IMG/VR virus record: IMGVR_UViG_3300025645_000248
Coordinates: 1-33,296 of that record
Strand: one strand, 5' to 3'
Origin: a virus
Length of the DNA: 33,296 bases
Position numbers and translations under genes: made by a program. Positions 17,258 to 27,136 of the stretch are shown one piece after another. How positions within the stretch are numbered: the stretch's first letter is position 1; each line of letters opens with the position of its first letter. The notes under the pieces are model-generated. The model did not search any database, was not told the DNA's origin, and saw only the letters and a list, made by a program, of their open reading frames with translations.

Positions 17258-20200
17258 TTATACCTCTGCCCTTATGCGTTTTTCGAAGCTTGACAATGCA
17301 AGTCCACCTTCTGTGTCTAAATTTTCTTGTTGCTGCGTATCCAGCGGTATCAATACTTCAATAATCTCATCTACTTCAAACGTTGTCTGCGTTTTAAGAT
17401 CAATCTCTGACTCAATTGATACAGAACCAAATAGTCGAGTACCTGCAACGTGTAAAGTCTTTTTAAGTATATCTTCGTATTTATCAAGCGATTGACCTGA
17501 GATAACATCATACGAAAACTCTTGATAGTAAACACTATCTCGTATCTTTTTATTAGAGTTTAGGTGTGAATTAAACGTCTTCCAGAATCCACTTCCTATG
17601 CCTTGATTTTCAAGATTTGCCACACCAGTAGCAACAAAAGAGTTAGAATTGTTAGCTGGTATCATAGTCACACTCTCGTTCTCTAAGTAACCGAAACCGG
17701 AGTCGATAACTTCAACACCTGTCGCAACACCAGCAGCCACAATAACATCTCCCGTCACAATCGCATTCGTACCCCAAATCTCGATATTTCTATCTTCAAT
17801 TCCCACGATGTTGGCTCTTGTGCCTGATTCGACTCCTACCAATTCAACACCTTCTGCGAAAGCGACATTGAAGTTTAGACGCTCAATTTCTAATGTTGTA
17901 TCATTGATTGATTTTATAGTACCCTTTATACTCGTCACATTCGATACTGTCTGTGTAACAGTTTCGCCAATATCAAACTGACCTGTGCCAGGAATTAGTT
18001 GTACATCAATAGCAAAGTCGCCACGTTTAAATCCTGCAACGTATCTATTGTAGATGTTGATAAACGGATTCGCATTATAATCAGAACCTGGGTTGATACT
18101 CGTCAATGATGTTATCGTACCGATAGTGAAGTCGCCTGTTGTCAACATATCTTCAATAGGTGTTTGACTATCACCCTGAGGCTGCTTTGGAAATCCGTAT
18201 CCAAAGTTAGTATAGACATTTAGAAGAGGTTGATTCAGTGCGGTGTCTGGACCAGGATATGTATCAATTGTGTATGCAAATGTGTCGTCCACTGTCGGAG
18301 ATTCGTAATAACCTAATCCCGGTTGAATGACAGTCAAATCTGTTACAGTAGAACTCGCGTCTGTTGTAACACTGATTATACCTGAAATGATCGGCTCACC
18401 GCCAGCGAAGCCGCCACCTTCAAGCACGGAACTTTCGTTATTCGAATACCCATCCGCTGTCACAATAGTGCAGTTAGCGGTACCTAATCTAATAAAGCGT
18501 TTCTCACTTGGAGACGGTTGCTGCAATACGTAAATGGCTTCATTATCATCGAAGTCTGAAACTGTACCTGCAGTCACATCTTTTAGATATAGTTTTGTGA
18601 ATGAATCACTTTCTCTCCAGTCAGACAGTTTTGCTGATACTAAAGCTGCATCTGTATTTGCCGTTTCTGCGTTTGCAAAACTACCTTGATATACGAAAAT
18701 ATCTTTTGCAAGTGATGGTGCCAGTTTCTGAACTCTATAGACAACAGAAGAATTGCTTGTAGTATCACCAGTGATAGTATCACCAATAGTGAATGGTTCA
18801 GCACCCGTGAATGATGATACTTGCACCACAATTTTATTATTAGATGTTACAATAGCAGTATTGGAATCGTATATCTCCCATGTGTTATCTACGATTATAC
18901 CAGCAGCATTTTCGGATGTGAATGTTTCGTCTAGCTGTAGTGTGCTTGGCTCTACAGTTTCAACAACATATATCGCACTCGTTTCAGCATATGTGTGTAT
19001 CACATCAATGCTATCGATGAAACCGATACTTGAATTCGAGCCTTCGATTGTTACATCAAGATAAGGTATAAGTGCAGCGTTGTTTCCACCCAGCAAATCA
19101 GTGTTTAGGAAAACTGTTTCTTCGTTTTCAATTGAGCCGATATCGAATCCAGCGTTGATACCTGATGAAATCGCTGAAAGCTGTAGATTTTCAATTTGAA
19201 GTATCTGACCATTTTCATCGCGTGGAGGTGAGACAAGCTCTTCACGAACTGTAGATATATAGAATTTAGGTGCAATGAATTCATCAAATCTTCCGCCATC
19301 ATTTCCTTTTAGTATCTGTAAAGCATCAAACGCTGTAACATCACCGTTATCGTCTATGTCTGCCAAAGCGTTGTTATTCGCAGTCAAAGCATCGAATAGT
19401 GCCTGATATTTTGATTCCGATGGCGTGTCAAGACCGACAGCGATTCTTAGGACTTGTAGTGCAATTTCTTCGCGAGAAATGTTATTACTAACATCACCCG
19501 CACGAAATGTTCCTGTTACACCATGAATACCTAGCGTCTTTGTATCTTGTCCAGTGACAAAACCTGTTGCAGATGTATTAGCAGTGTCTGTAATAACACC
19601 GTTTGATGTTGATAATCCATTGAGATACACATCAACCGCGCCTTGTTGAATATCAACTGCACCGATTGAATTTTGAATTCTCGAAACAATATTACTTCTA
19701 GAAGTCTTGATGAATTTGTCTTGCGTGAACGCACCTGAAATATCATCTACAACAATTGTTGTTGGGTCTATTATCTGTGAAAGTCTACCTGTTGCACCAG
19801 CTTCAACAATATCAACACCGCCAACTGGTATGACCACGCTAGTCTCAGGATTACCATCGTTTCTAAGTGTCGTTAAAGGCGCATCATTGCTTGCTACGAA
19901 TTCGCCGTATGCAGGATCTATTGTCAATGTAGTATTTGTACCGTTTGTACCCACATTTGAAATCGTACCTGTTGCATATGAAGCTAGTGCAGTATTCGAT
20001 GTACCTTCAACGTATACAAGCTGTAAAACAATGTCACCTACGATGAATGGCCCATCTGCGATATTTGCTGTTGCGAATGTTAAATCTACTACACTTGCTT
20101 CTTCTATAATATCGCCAATATCACCAGAAGTCATACTTGTGCTTGCAGCCAGTTCAATCTTTGCTTGTTGACCAAACGTTCCTGAGTACGGTTGAACAAT

Positions 20201-21580
20201 TATGTCACCGCGTGTAGAATCGTTAGCGTCTACTTGAATTTCTATGATTACTGAGTTTGCAACTTCAGCACCAGTGCCGTCTATACCTACGAGCTTTACT
20301 CCGATTGTCGCATCTGTGAACACATCACTTGCCGATATTAAACTAATCGTCTCTTGATGCTGTACGACTTTTTCGAAGTTTATGAAACCTACATCAGCAC
20401 GAAAGTTGTCATATTCTTTTATACCAAAATTACCACTTACAGCAAGTGCAACATCGTCTTCATCAATTGTACCATCGCCATTAATATCTGCATAAAACTT
20501 GCTTGTACCATCATTGTAGAAGCTTGTCAAGAATGAATATAGTTCTTGAGTTTCTCCACCTAGTCCAGTTGACGGCGGTTCTTTTGCAAGCAGATTCCAT
20601 TGATTGTCAATTGAAAGAGATGGATTGTTTTTTGATATGATGTATGAAATTTCATCAGCAATCTGCTGATCTGTAAATCTTTGTCTATCGAACTCCAACA
20701 CATTATCTGATACGAAAATGTCTGTAGGGCTTTCGATAATATTGCTGTGACCAGCTTCTTGTGCAACAATACCATTTAGAGCATATCCTGCCCCACCATC
20801 AACAAGTTGAAAATCAACTCGACCAGTTTCGCTTACTGTAGAAGTTACTCGTACTTTACCCTGTCTACCAGAATTCGACACGATGTTTAGAATGTCACCA
20901 ATCTTATTATCTTGTCCACCGTTGGCAATTTCAATATTCGTTAGTGATCCTAATACTCTTGGCGAACCTTCTATTGTAAGATTGTCTGTGATGAATTCGC
21001 CAAATCTAAAATTGCCTTTTAGATTGCTAATGTATAGAATGTCAATAAGACGACCGTTAATTCTTTTTGTCGTTATAGATTCTACAATTGCTGTTGCATT
21101 TGAAACTGAACCACGAACTTGCTTGTTCACAAAATCTAATGTTCTTTCACTATAAGAAAGTTCTAAGTAAATTGGCTGTGACCATTTCGAGTCTGAAGGC
21201 TTTAGAATATCTTGACCAGGCAAATATACTTCAACATCTTCTTGAAATAGCAATCTCATAAGCAACTTGATAGAAGCTTCTGATCCTTTAGCTGAATAGA
21301 AATCTAAGATATTCTTTACAAGGAATCTTTTATCTGTTGTTGCGACGAATGGAAACTCGTCCAAATACTTTGCTTTGAAATGGGACAGAAACTGTTCAAG
21401 TGTCCTATCGATATCGTTTGCATTAAACATCTCGCGTGTGAGATATATCGATTGATCGGTTTGTTCCATGTATTCATAGTACGCTTCCATCATTTGGATT
21501 AGCGTAGGAGCATCTTCACGATATATCTGAGGAAACTGGCTTTCAACCAGTTGCGATATTGTTTTTACGATATCAGTCAT
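17258..21580 (-). CDS. 7: Baseplate wedge protein, gp7-like, with dockerin-like loops
   Basis: A 1440-residue protein. Residues ~25-125 match the C-terminal part of T4 gp7 as I recall it: FYSAKGSEASIKLLMRLLF at 94-112 against T4 FYSTKGIEASYKFLFKVLY, followed by an acidic 'EDVEVYLPG'. The T4 N-terminal beta domains seem absent; instead a very long beta-rich tail follows. Two canonical calcium-loop motifs lie in it: DINGDGTIDEDD (~365-376) and DIDDNGDVTAFD (~741-752, followed by ALQILKG), as in dockerin or EF-hand repeats. T4 gp7 starts wedge assembly. Gene order (gp25, gp6, then this) supports the role. The start overlaps the gp6 stop (TAATG). The C-terminus returns to helical sequence (YYQEFSYDVISGQSLDKYED). 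Confidence 0.8.
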   Translation of the reverse strand: MTDIVKTISQLVESQFPQIYREDAPTLIQMMEAYYEYMEQTDQSIYLTREMFNANDIDRTLEQFLSHFKAKYLDEFPFVATTDKRFLVKNILDFYSAKGSEASIKLLMRLLFQEDVEVYLPGQDILKPSDSKWSQPIYLELSYSERTLDFVNKQVRGSVSNATAIVESITTKRINGRLIDILYISNLKGNFRFGEFITDNLTIEGSPRVLGSLTNIEIANGGQDNKIGDILNIVSNSGRQGKVRVTSTVSETGRVDFQLVDGGAGYALNGIVAQEAGHSNIIESPTDIFVSDNVLEFDRQRFTDQQIADEISYIISKNNPSLSIDNQWNLLAKEPPSTGLGGETQELYSFLTSFYNDGTSKFYADINGDGTIDEDDVALAVSGNFGIKEYDNFRADVGFINFEKVVQHQETISLISASDVFTDATIGVKLVGIDGTGAEVANSVIIEIQVDANDSTRGDIIVQPYSGTFGQQAKIELAASTSMTSGDIGDIIEEASVVDLTFATANIADGPFIVGDIVLQLVYVEGTSNTALASYATGTISNVGTNGTNTTLTIDPAYGEFVASNDAPLTTLRNDGNPETSVVIPVGGVDIVEAGATGRLSQIIDPTTIVVDDISGAFTQDKFIKTSRSNIVSRIQNSIGAVDIQQGAVDVYLNGLSTSNGVITDTANTSATGFVTGQDTKTLGIHGVTGTFRAGDVSNNISREEIALQVLRIAVGLDTPSESKYQALFDALTANNNALADIDDNGDVTAFDALQILKGNDGGRFDEFIAPKFYISTVREELVSPPRDENGQILQIENLQLSAISSGINAGFDIGSIENEETVFLNTDLLGGNNAALIPYLDVTIEGSNSSIGFIDSIDVIHTYAETSAIYVVETVEPSTLQLDETFTSENAAGIIVDNTWEIYDSNTAIVTSNNKIVVQVSSFTGAEPFTIGDTITGDTTSNSSVVYRVQKLAPSLAKDIFVYQGSFANAETANTDAALVSAKLSDWRESDSFTKLYLKDVTAGTVSDFDDNEAIYVLQQPSPSEKRFIRLGTANCTIVTADGYSNNESSVLEGGGFAGGEPIISGIISVTTDASSTVTDLTVIQPGLGYYESPTVDDTFAYTIDTYPGPDTALNQPLLNVYTNFGYGFPKQPQGDSQTPIEDMLTTGDFTIGTITSLTSINPGSDYNANPFINIYNRYVAGFKRGDFAIDVQLIPGTGQFDIGETVTQTVSNVTSIKGTIKSINDTTLEIERLNFNVAFAEGVELVGVESGTRANIVGIEDRNIEIWGTNAIVTGDVIVAAGVATGVEVIDSGFGYLENESVTMIPANNSNSFVATGVANLENQGIGSGFWKTFNSHLNSNKKIRDSVYYQEFSYDVISGQSLDKYEDILKKTLHVAGTRLFGSVSIESEIDLKTQTTFEVDEIIEVLIPLDTQQQENLDTEGGLALSSFEKRIRAEV

Positions 21581-23397
21581 TAATCTCTAGTTCCTATGAC
21601 ATTGACTGTTAAATCAGCGGGTCTAATTGCAAGAATTCTCTCTTTAGGTGAAGCGATATCGCTGCTTGTTGTGTGTGCATAAACTTTAATGGCTGATCCT
21701 ACGAAATCATTTACGACGATGTTGTCGATTCTAATTTCACCAGTATCATAGTTTACAGTTCCGACATTTCTATTTATGACTGTAAATGTACCCGCGTTTG
21801 TAGCGGTGACGAATTGTAATACACCGCGACCATTATCTTGAATGAAGCCGCTGTCAGTATTCAGCGTAAATAATGACGTTTTTATCGCAGGCTCATAATC
21901 CGAAATTTGTGATAACTGCTCAGACAACTGATCTTTCTGTAATTTATTTTTGAAATTGATCGCGTAACTTGTTGATGTTGCAATTTCTGGTGTGAAGTCG
22001 ATGATAGCTCTAATAGTTGTATCATTTGACATAATATTATTATCAGCAGAATCAATTGCATTTAGCAACTTTGAAAAGCGTAGAGTTTTACCAAACTCAT
22101 TCAAAGAATTGTCAGAGTAATTCTGAATTGCATCAATGATTAGACCCTTAATGCTAGAAGCAGGAGTGTCTGTTGTTTTTGTATTATAATACAATGTGCA
22201 ATTGACTTGGATGTTCATGAATTGCGCTGATACTACAATTGGTTCAATTGATATCGGGCTTCTATCGCGCAGAAATCTTGCATATATCTGTGATAGATTA
22301 TCAGACACGCCTTGCGCATTTTGTGTGTCAACTGATACGACAACTTTACCGTATCTAGGTGGTGATAGAGATTCTCCACCATAAACAGATACCGCTTGAA
22401 TTTCTGGGAAGTTCGTTTTAAGAAGAACTTCGTAGTCGCTCTCAGTGATCGCTCTATCTTGAACTTGAATAGCTTTTGGGGCAAAGCGACGAATGGAGTT
22501 ATTGGACTCTTGTGGCGCTCCGCCTTCAGATTGTGCCATAGTTGTTACTGTCACACTATAAGCATTACCACCTATGTCAATAGCATCTGCTGTGAATGTT
22601 AAAATTCCGTTCGCTTCTTCGCCGCGAGTTGTGCGATATGTTACTACAACCACTTCACCCGCTTTAGGTTCATATCCGAACACGTCTGAACCGAAAGCAA
22701 CTTCATACTTGGAATCGAGTCCTGGTTGTATGTAGAACACTTTGTCAGAAGTTTTAACGCCGAATATACCGTCTTTATAAAGATACTCAGTTGCGTTTGA
22801 ATTTGAATCTACATTCTCACGGACAGAAACTTTGATGCTATCTGTGTCAATGTTTTCATTCGATAGTGTAAATCTCTGGGAGTCATTGTTTGTAACAGTG
22901 AACTCTTCAGTCAGAATCTTACCTTGATAAATGTCTAGACCTGTGAAGCAATACAAGTTATTGCTATCTGGTGTCACTGTAACAGAGTGATCGTTTGTGA
23001 AAGAGAATGTTTGACCTGATTTTCTACCGACAAACTTTGTGTATGCTGGTATGGTTAAATAACTAGGTAGAGTTTCAGAAACTTGAGCCACGTTTGTGAA
23101 GTCAACTTGCACACGCGCACGACTTGCGCGAATTGATCTAGGTAGATAGTTCAACTCTTTAGCGTGTGATATAATAGAGTTTCTTAACTGTGCAGAGTCG
23201 AGAAACATCTCTGACATAGCCATGTTTGTGTAATAGTTGTTCTGAAACGTGTTGTACGCAAGAATATCTAGAAGAACACTCATGTTTGAGCCTTCAAAGT
23301 CATAGTCCAAGAATTGCGACTGACCTTTGAGATACTCTTTAAGTTGATTCTTTACTGCGAAGAAATCTAATTCTGTGATCGGGTTTGAATTGCTCAT
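21580..23397 (-). CDS. 6: Baseplate wedge protein gp6 (baseplate J family)
   Basis: A 605-residue protein, close to T4 gp6 in length (660). The N-terminus is the typical one: LDFFAVKNQLKEYLKGQ, then DYDFEGSNMSVLLDILAYNT and AMSEMFLDSAQLRNSIISHA, ending in the 'LNYLPRSIRASRARV' region. The middle carries the baseplate J-like core (RAITESDYEVLLKTNFPEI). gp6 forms the continuous ring that holds the wedges together and moves during sheath contraction. It lies right after gp25, with the ATG touching the gp25 stop, and without a clear RBS, so coupling is likely. An exact late promoter box lies about 50 bases upstream. Confidence 0.95.
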   Translation of the reverse strand: MSNSNPITELDFFAVKNQLKEYLKGQSQFLDYDFEGSNMSVLLDILAYNTFQNNYYTNMAMSEMFLDSAQLRNSIISHAKELNYLPRSIRASRARVQVDFTNVAQVSETLPSYLTIPAYTKFVGRKSGQTFSFTNDHSVTVTPDSNNLYCFTGLDIYQGKILTEEFTVTNNDSQRFTLSNENIDTDSIKVSVRENVDSNSNATEYLYKDGIFGVKTSDKVFYIQPGLDSKYEVAFGSDVFGYEPKAGEVVVVTYRTTRGEEANGILTFTADAIDIGGNAYSVTVTTMAQSEGGAPQESNNSIRRFAPKAIQVQDRAITESDYEVLLKTNFPEIQAVSVYGGESLSPPRYGKVVVSVDTQNAQGVSDNLSQIYARFLRDRSPISIEPIVVSAQFMNIQVNCTLYYNTKTTDTPASSIKGLIIDAIQNYSDNSLNEFGKTLRFSKLLNAIDSADNNIMSNDTTIRAIIDFTPEIATSTSYAINFKNKLQKDQLSEQLSQISDYEPAIKTSLFTLNTDSGFIQDNGRGVLQFVTATNAGTFTVINRNVGTVNYDTGEIRIDNIVVNDFVGSAIKVYAHTTSSDIASPKERILAIRPADLTVNVIGTRD

Positions 23398-23793
23398 TTA
23401 TCTGACTCTATCTAATACTACGTCTATTGACACTGGCTCTTGTCTATTTATAACATTAAACAATATGCCTATGCTAACTGCGTTGTCATCTTCATTACCT
23501 GACACAACAACTTCAATAACGTTTGCGCGAGGTTCATATACATCTAATGTATCGCGAATCATCTGTTCGATAATTGTTATCGTCTGAGGTGTTATGTTTT
23601 CGAATAGCATTTTTCGAATGTTCGAACCCAAGTTTGGTTGAAACAGTCTTTCTCCTTTGTCAGTCAATAATAAATTGCGTATTGATTGCTTCACTGAATT
23701 TTCATTTGTCCTGACTGCAACATCATCTGAAATGGGATGTTTATCAAGATTGTTGAAAATGTCTGCGTAAACTTTTCTATTAGGTAAACTCAT
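23398..23793 (-). CDS. 25: Baseplate wedge protein gp25 (GPW/gp25 family)
   Basis: A 131-residue protein, the same size as T4 gp25 (132). It shows the expected layout: NENSVKQSIRNLLLTDKGER, then LFQPNLGSNIRKMLFE, and DVYEPRANVIEV, which holds the conserved EPR turn of the GPW/gp25 family. gp25 binds gp6 in the wedge core and helps start sheath assembly. It lies directly before gp6, the order found in most contractile tails. A 44-base gap separates it from the M15 gene upstream; nothing clear is seen in that gap beyond a purine-rich RBS-like stretch. Confidence 0.95.
   Translation of the reverse strand: MSLPNRKVYADIFNNLDKHPISDDVAVRTNENSVKQSIRNLLLTDKGERLFQPNLGSNIRKMLFENITPQTITIIEQMIRDTLDVYEPRANVIEVVVSGNEDDNAVSIGILFNVINRQEPVSIDVVLDRVR
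23445..23452 (-). promoter_or_regulatory. Candidate T4-type late promoter (TATAAATA) for gp6
   Basis: An exact TATAAATA on the minus strand lies inside the end of gp25, 48 bases before the gp6 start. The match is coding as well, so chance cannot be excluded, but the spacing agrees with the other boxes here. Confidence 0.5.
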
Positions 23794-23837
23794 ATCTCTA
23801 CCATTCCTTCTTATGTTCTGTTAAATGCGTCACTACT

Positions 23838-25715
23838 CTAACTACCCCAGCGAATAGGACCAGGTCTTAGGTCAATATGTACAAAAGTGTTATATGATCC
23901 TATTGCACCAAATCCATGCGCTGTCGCGAGTTGTTTGAATGCATCTCTGAATTTACCGCGCCCCATAACAAAATCAAGTGCCTTTCCATTCATGTGCTGA
24001 CTATTTTTTGCGACGCCACTCATAGTATTTCTTAGATATTGATTGTATATCGGATGTCTAAAGCCACTCGTGCATAACAACTTACCGTTTCGTCTCATCG
24101 TGTCTGGTGCACCAGAGAAAGATTCAGCTCCTATGTCAACAAGCGCCTTTCCTAATGCTTCAGCCCTTTCAAGCGCTTCTAAAGTAATACCGTAATATCC
24201 TATTGCATTATCAATACCGCTTTCACCAGGTATGATTGATCCACCACCATAGTCTACCATGTTGACTGAGAATGTTGCGTCCCAAAACTTTTGACCTCGT
24301 TGCACTGGATCGAGGACTTGACCTCCGAATGATAAGCGAGACCAACCGTTCGCGGGATCTGGATGTGTCGTTAATGTAAGTTCCACATCAAAGTGTAAGT
24401 TGGGTGGAACATATCCACCTTGTTGCTCTACGCTATTGATAGCAGACGCTCTTCTCTGTTCGTTAAATTCACGGGTTCTTCTTGCAATCTCTTCTGCTGG
24501 TGCAGATGGTCGACCAGAAGCAACAGAGCTTTGTAAATTTTGACCAGAGAACAATGTTAACTCGTCAATCTCGCCTTGTGACTTCGATAGCAATCCCTTC
24601 AAAGAATCTATCGGCGCATTCAAAAAGTCATTGATACCACCTATCATCTTACAACCGTTGAATAGAATAAAGTCTGCTATGTCAACAGTCATATCTTTGA
24701 ATTGCCCTGCAAATCTTCCAATAACATCTTTAGTCTTCTGCACAAGTGTTTCCATGTTATTCTTTGATAGAAAATTTCGAACTTGGTTCATTCGTTGCTG
24801 TATCACGTTACTAATTTGTTTTAGTACATTGCCCTGCAATAATCCAGAAACTCTGCCTGCGAAATCATTAAACTTACCTGTCAAGTTTTCGAACTGTGAT
24901 TTAACAGAATCGACAATGGATTCAATCATCTTAGGTATACCTTCAATGAAACCACTAATTTTAGAGAATGCTTTATCGCGAAGAGCTTTGAGCGCATCGA
25001 ATCCACCTTCAAGTATGGATAGAATAGAATCCCTTATGTCTTGGATTTTCTTTAATTTATCTAGTGATGATTCTATGATGCCAGTAAGACCTGCAAATGG
25101 ATTCGATAGAAGTTCACACACTCCACCAAGCGCACCAAATAATGACGATGCAGCAAGTGCTGCGTTCAATAGATTCAAAAACGAGAATGGATTACTTCTT
25201 GACTTATCTACAACAGCGTTCATATCACTAAATCCAGCATCACGAGCAAACTCAGCGAATTCGACTGGTGACAGTGGACCCAATTTTAATCTTTCATGTA
25301 CTGCAGGTAGAACATTTTGAAAATACGCTGAATCTGCTGTCGCTGATATTAGCGTCAATTCAGGAACAGCAACTGGTTGCTCTGTCACAGGTATCGATAT
25401 TATTCTGTTGAAACCAAGTGAAGGATCTGTTATATTATTCTCAAGTATAGTTCTGTTATATGCATTTACACGATTTGGCGCTAGCCATTCTGTGACAACT
25501 GTTGCTAAAGCTTCAGCAGTTTCAGCACGACCATATTCATCAAGTGCAGTTGTTGTAGGATAACTATTGACTGAAAATGGTTCAACAATCTTCAAGTAAT
25601 CCTGTGATAAATCTGGAAATGATGTTGCAGTCGATAGCTGTATAGTTCGTAAAAAACCTTGACCCCTGACATCAGATGTTACTAAGTCAGGTTTGTTATT
25701 ACAATCGATTATCAT
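23838..25715 (-). CDS. Tail-associated peptidoglycan peptidase (M15 domain) with long helical region
   Basis: A 625-residue protein. Residues ~1-150 are unknown. Residues ~170-400 are amphipathic helices (LDKLKKIQDIRDSILSILEG and similar), perhaps tube- or hub-associated. Residues ~545-625 are a zinc peptidase M15 domain: TSGFRHPIYNQYLR, then SQHMNGKALDF (His574, Asp581) and FVHIDLRPG (His613), the usual SxHxxGxAxD and HxD metal sites. Such enzymes cut peptide cross-links of peptidoglycan. The gene overlaps the gp5-like spike gene (ATGA junction), and that spike lacks a lysozyme domain, so this protein probably supplies the local cell-wall cutting at injection. A virion-assembly role for the helical part is possible. 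The enzyme call is firm; its place in the tail is inferred. Confidence 0.85.
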   Translation of the reverse strand: MIIDCNNKPDLVTSDVRGQGFLRTIQLSTATSFPDLSQDYLKIVEPFSVNSYPTTTALDEYGRAETAEALATVVTEWLAPNRVNAYNRTILENNITDPSLGFNRIISIPVTEQPVAVPELTLISATADSAYFQNVLPAVHERLKLGPLSPVEFAEFARDAGFSDMNAVVDKSRSNPFSFLNLLNAALAASSLFGALGGVCELLSNPFAGLTGIIESSLDKLKKIQDIRDSILSILEGGFDALKALRDKAFSKISGFIEGIPKMIESIVDSVKSQFENLTGKFNDFAGRVSGLLQGNVLKQISNVIQQRMNQVRNFLSKNNMETLVQKTKDVIGRFAGQFKDMTVDIADFILFNGCKMIGGINDFLNAPIDSLKGLLSKSQGEIDELTLFSGQNLQSSVASGRPSAPAEEIARRTREFNEQRRASAINSVEQQGGYVPPNLHFDVELTLTTHPDPANGWSRLSFGGQVLDPVQRGQKFWDATFSVNMVDYGGGSIIPGESGIDNAIGYYGITLEALERAEALGKALVDIGAESFSGAPDTMRRNGKLLCTSGFRHPIYNQYLRNTMSGVAKNSQHMNGKALDFVMGRGKFRDAFKQLATAHGFGAIGSYNTFVHIDLRPGPIRWGS

Positions 25716-27136
25716 GTTACGGTTCCACTTTCGCTAGATTGCTCGGCTGTATCATCTATTGATGAATAACCAAAGTCTTGTCGTGACGCTGTTGATTTAG
25801 TGACGACATTCTTTCTTTCAGGTGTAGCAGGAAGCTCTGTCGCACTTGCGTCTAGACCCTGAAGTGAATCTTCAGCAGGACCTGCTGTTTCAGCGCTGCC
25901 GAATCCAGGTGAATTGAGATGTACTTGCGAACCATCGACTGCGAATACTCCAGAAGATTGTGCGTTTATGTTACTACCTGAATTGATATTCGTAGATGCG
26001 CCGGATGTTAGATTGATATTCGTCCCTGTTTTAGCCTGCATGTTCGCAGAAGATTCTACAAATAGATCACCACCAGATGCCTTCAAGTGCATTGTTGAAG
26101 CTGCAGTTTGATATAGATTGTCCCCAGATAGAATGTGCATGTTTGCGCCAGAATTGATATATGTGTCAAGACCTGATTTGATGCTATAGTTGCTTTCAGT
26201 GCTATTGATGATATCTACTGCAGATTTGATTTCCACGTTTTCTGCTAGTGATTCAATATACACATTCGAAGCTCTTAGCTTTATACCTTCAGATATATTG
26301 AGTGCATATTTACCAGCTACATTAAGCGTATAGTCGCCGTGTGTCGTTGTTGTTAAATTACCATCGACTTTGAGATCGCAGTTTCCTTTTACGTATAGTG
26401 TATCGCTACCTTCTACCGTGACATTTCTATTGGACCTGATGTACACATTAGCATCACCGTTTGTCACTTCTGTCTTTGTGCCACCTGAATTAATCATCAT
26501 ATTTCCATGTGAGTCGATTTCGATCCATGATCCAGCAGAGTGGTATATGTTCACTCTCTCATTACCAGGAGTGTCGTCGAATTCCATAACATGACCTGCT
26601 GCAGATTCGTACACTCTATTGTGAGGATATTGTGCATTATATGGCGATCTAGGAATAGTCCAACCATTTTCGCCAGCAGTTGGTATAGCTTCATCTGCTG
26701 CAATATTTTTCGCAACAACACTTGTCTGTTCGATGTTTTCACCACGAGCTAGACGAGAAAAATCAGGTTGATACATATCTGGTATATCATCGTCACTTCG
26801 AATTCCACCAGGAGATGAAATTTCTCCACCAGCACCAATGCTTGGTAACTGCGTTGGCATACCGTTCAATGCTCCAATGATCATTGGATGTTGACAGTCA
26901 CGACCGTCTATGAAGAATCCGAATACCCAAGTGTTTAGTTTAGGTGGCTTCACATCAGCGGTAAATGTGCCGCTTATCAAATAAGCCCACGGTAAATCAT
27001 CCGTTGGAACTTCATTTTTGTCTTGCGGATGAACGTTGAAACATCTAACCTTAACCCGACCAAGCTTCTGTGGATCATGTCTATCTTCAACAACACCCAT
27101 AAACCATAGTAAGTTATCATATCCTATTTGACTCAT
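25712..27136 (-). CDS. 5: Baseplate central spike, gp5-like, without lysozyme domain
   Basis: A 474-residue protein. Residues ~1-95 look like the OB-fold of gp5/VgrG proteins (FMGVVEDRHDPQKLGRVKVR, then LPWAYLISG and HPMIIGALNG). Residues ~185-410 are a repetitive beta prism (IYHSAGSWIEIDSHGNMMIN, then units like NVTVEGSDTLYVKGN), the trimeric needle. T4 gp5 (575 residues) has a lysozyme domain between these two parts; here only a short linker (~95-185) is present. The last ~60 residues are Ser/Thr/Glu-rich and probably disordered. The protein would bind the gp27-like hub encoded just before it and pierce the outer membrane. Overlaps of 4 bases (ATGA) with both neighbours suggest coupled translation. 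Confidence 0.88.
   Translation of the reverse strand: MSQIGYDNLLWFMGVVEDRHDPQKLGRVKVRCFNVHPQDKNEVPTDDLPWAYLISGTFTADVKPPKLNTWVFGFFIDGRDCQHPMIIGALNGMPTQLPSIGAGGEISSPGGIRSDDDIPDMYQPDFSRLARGENIEQTSVVAKNIAADEAIPTAGENGWTIPRSPYNAQYPHNRVYESAAGHVMEFDDTPGNERVNIYHSAGSWIEIDSHGNMMINSGGTKTEVTNGDANVYIRSNRNVTVEGSDTLYVKGNCDLKVDGNLTTTTHGDYTLNVAGKYALNISEGIKLRASNVYIESLAENVEIKSAVDIINSTESNYSIKSGLDTYINSGANMHILSGDNLYQTAASTMHLKASGGDLFVESSANMQAKTGTNINLTSGASTNINSGSNINAQSSGVFAVDGSQVHLNSPGFGSAETAGPAEDSLQGLDASATELPATPERKNVVTKSTASRQDFGYSSIDDTAEQSSESGTVT

Noticed and set aside
17258-21580. Cellulosome-type protein because of dockerin motifs
   Set aside because: The gp7-like N-terminal block, the two widely separated loops and the baseplate neighbourhood point to a virion protein; no cohesin or glycoside hydrolase is present.
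23794-23837. Possible terminator or regulatory site between the M15 gene and gp25
   Set aside because: I found no hairpin with a T run and no NATAAATA box in this gap.
24631-25320. A 229-codon plus-strand frame opposite the M15-domain gene
   Set aside because: It lies fully antisense to a well supported gene, with no RBS, no promoter and a composition that just mirrors the helical region below it.
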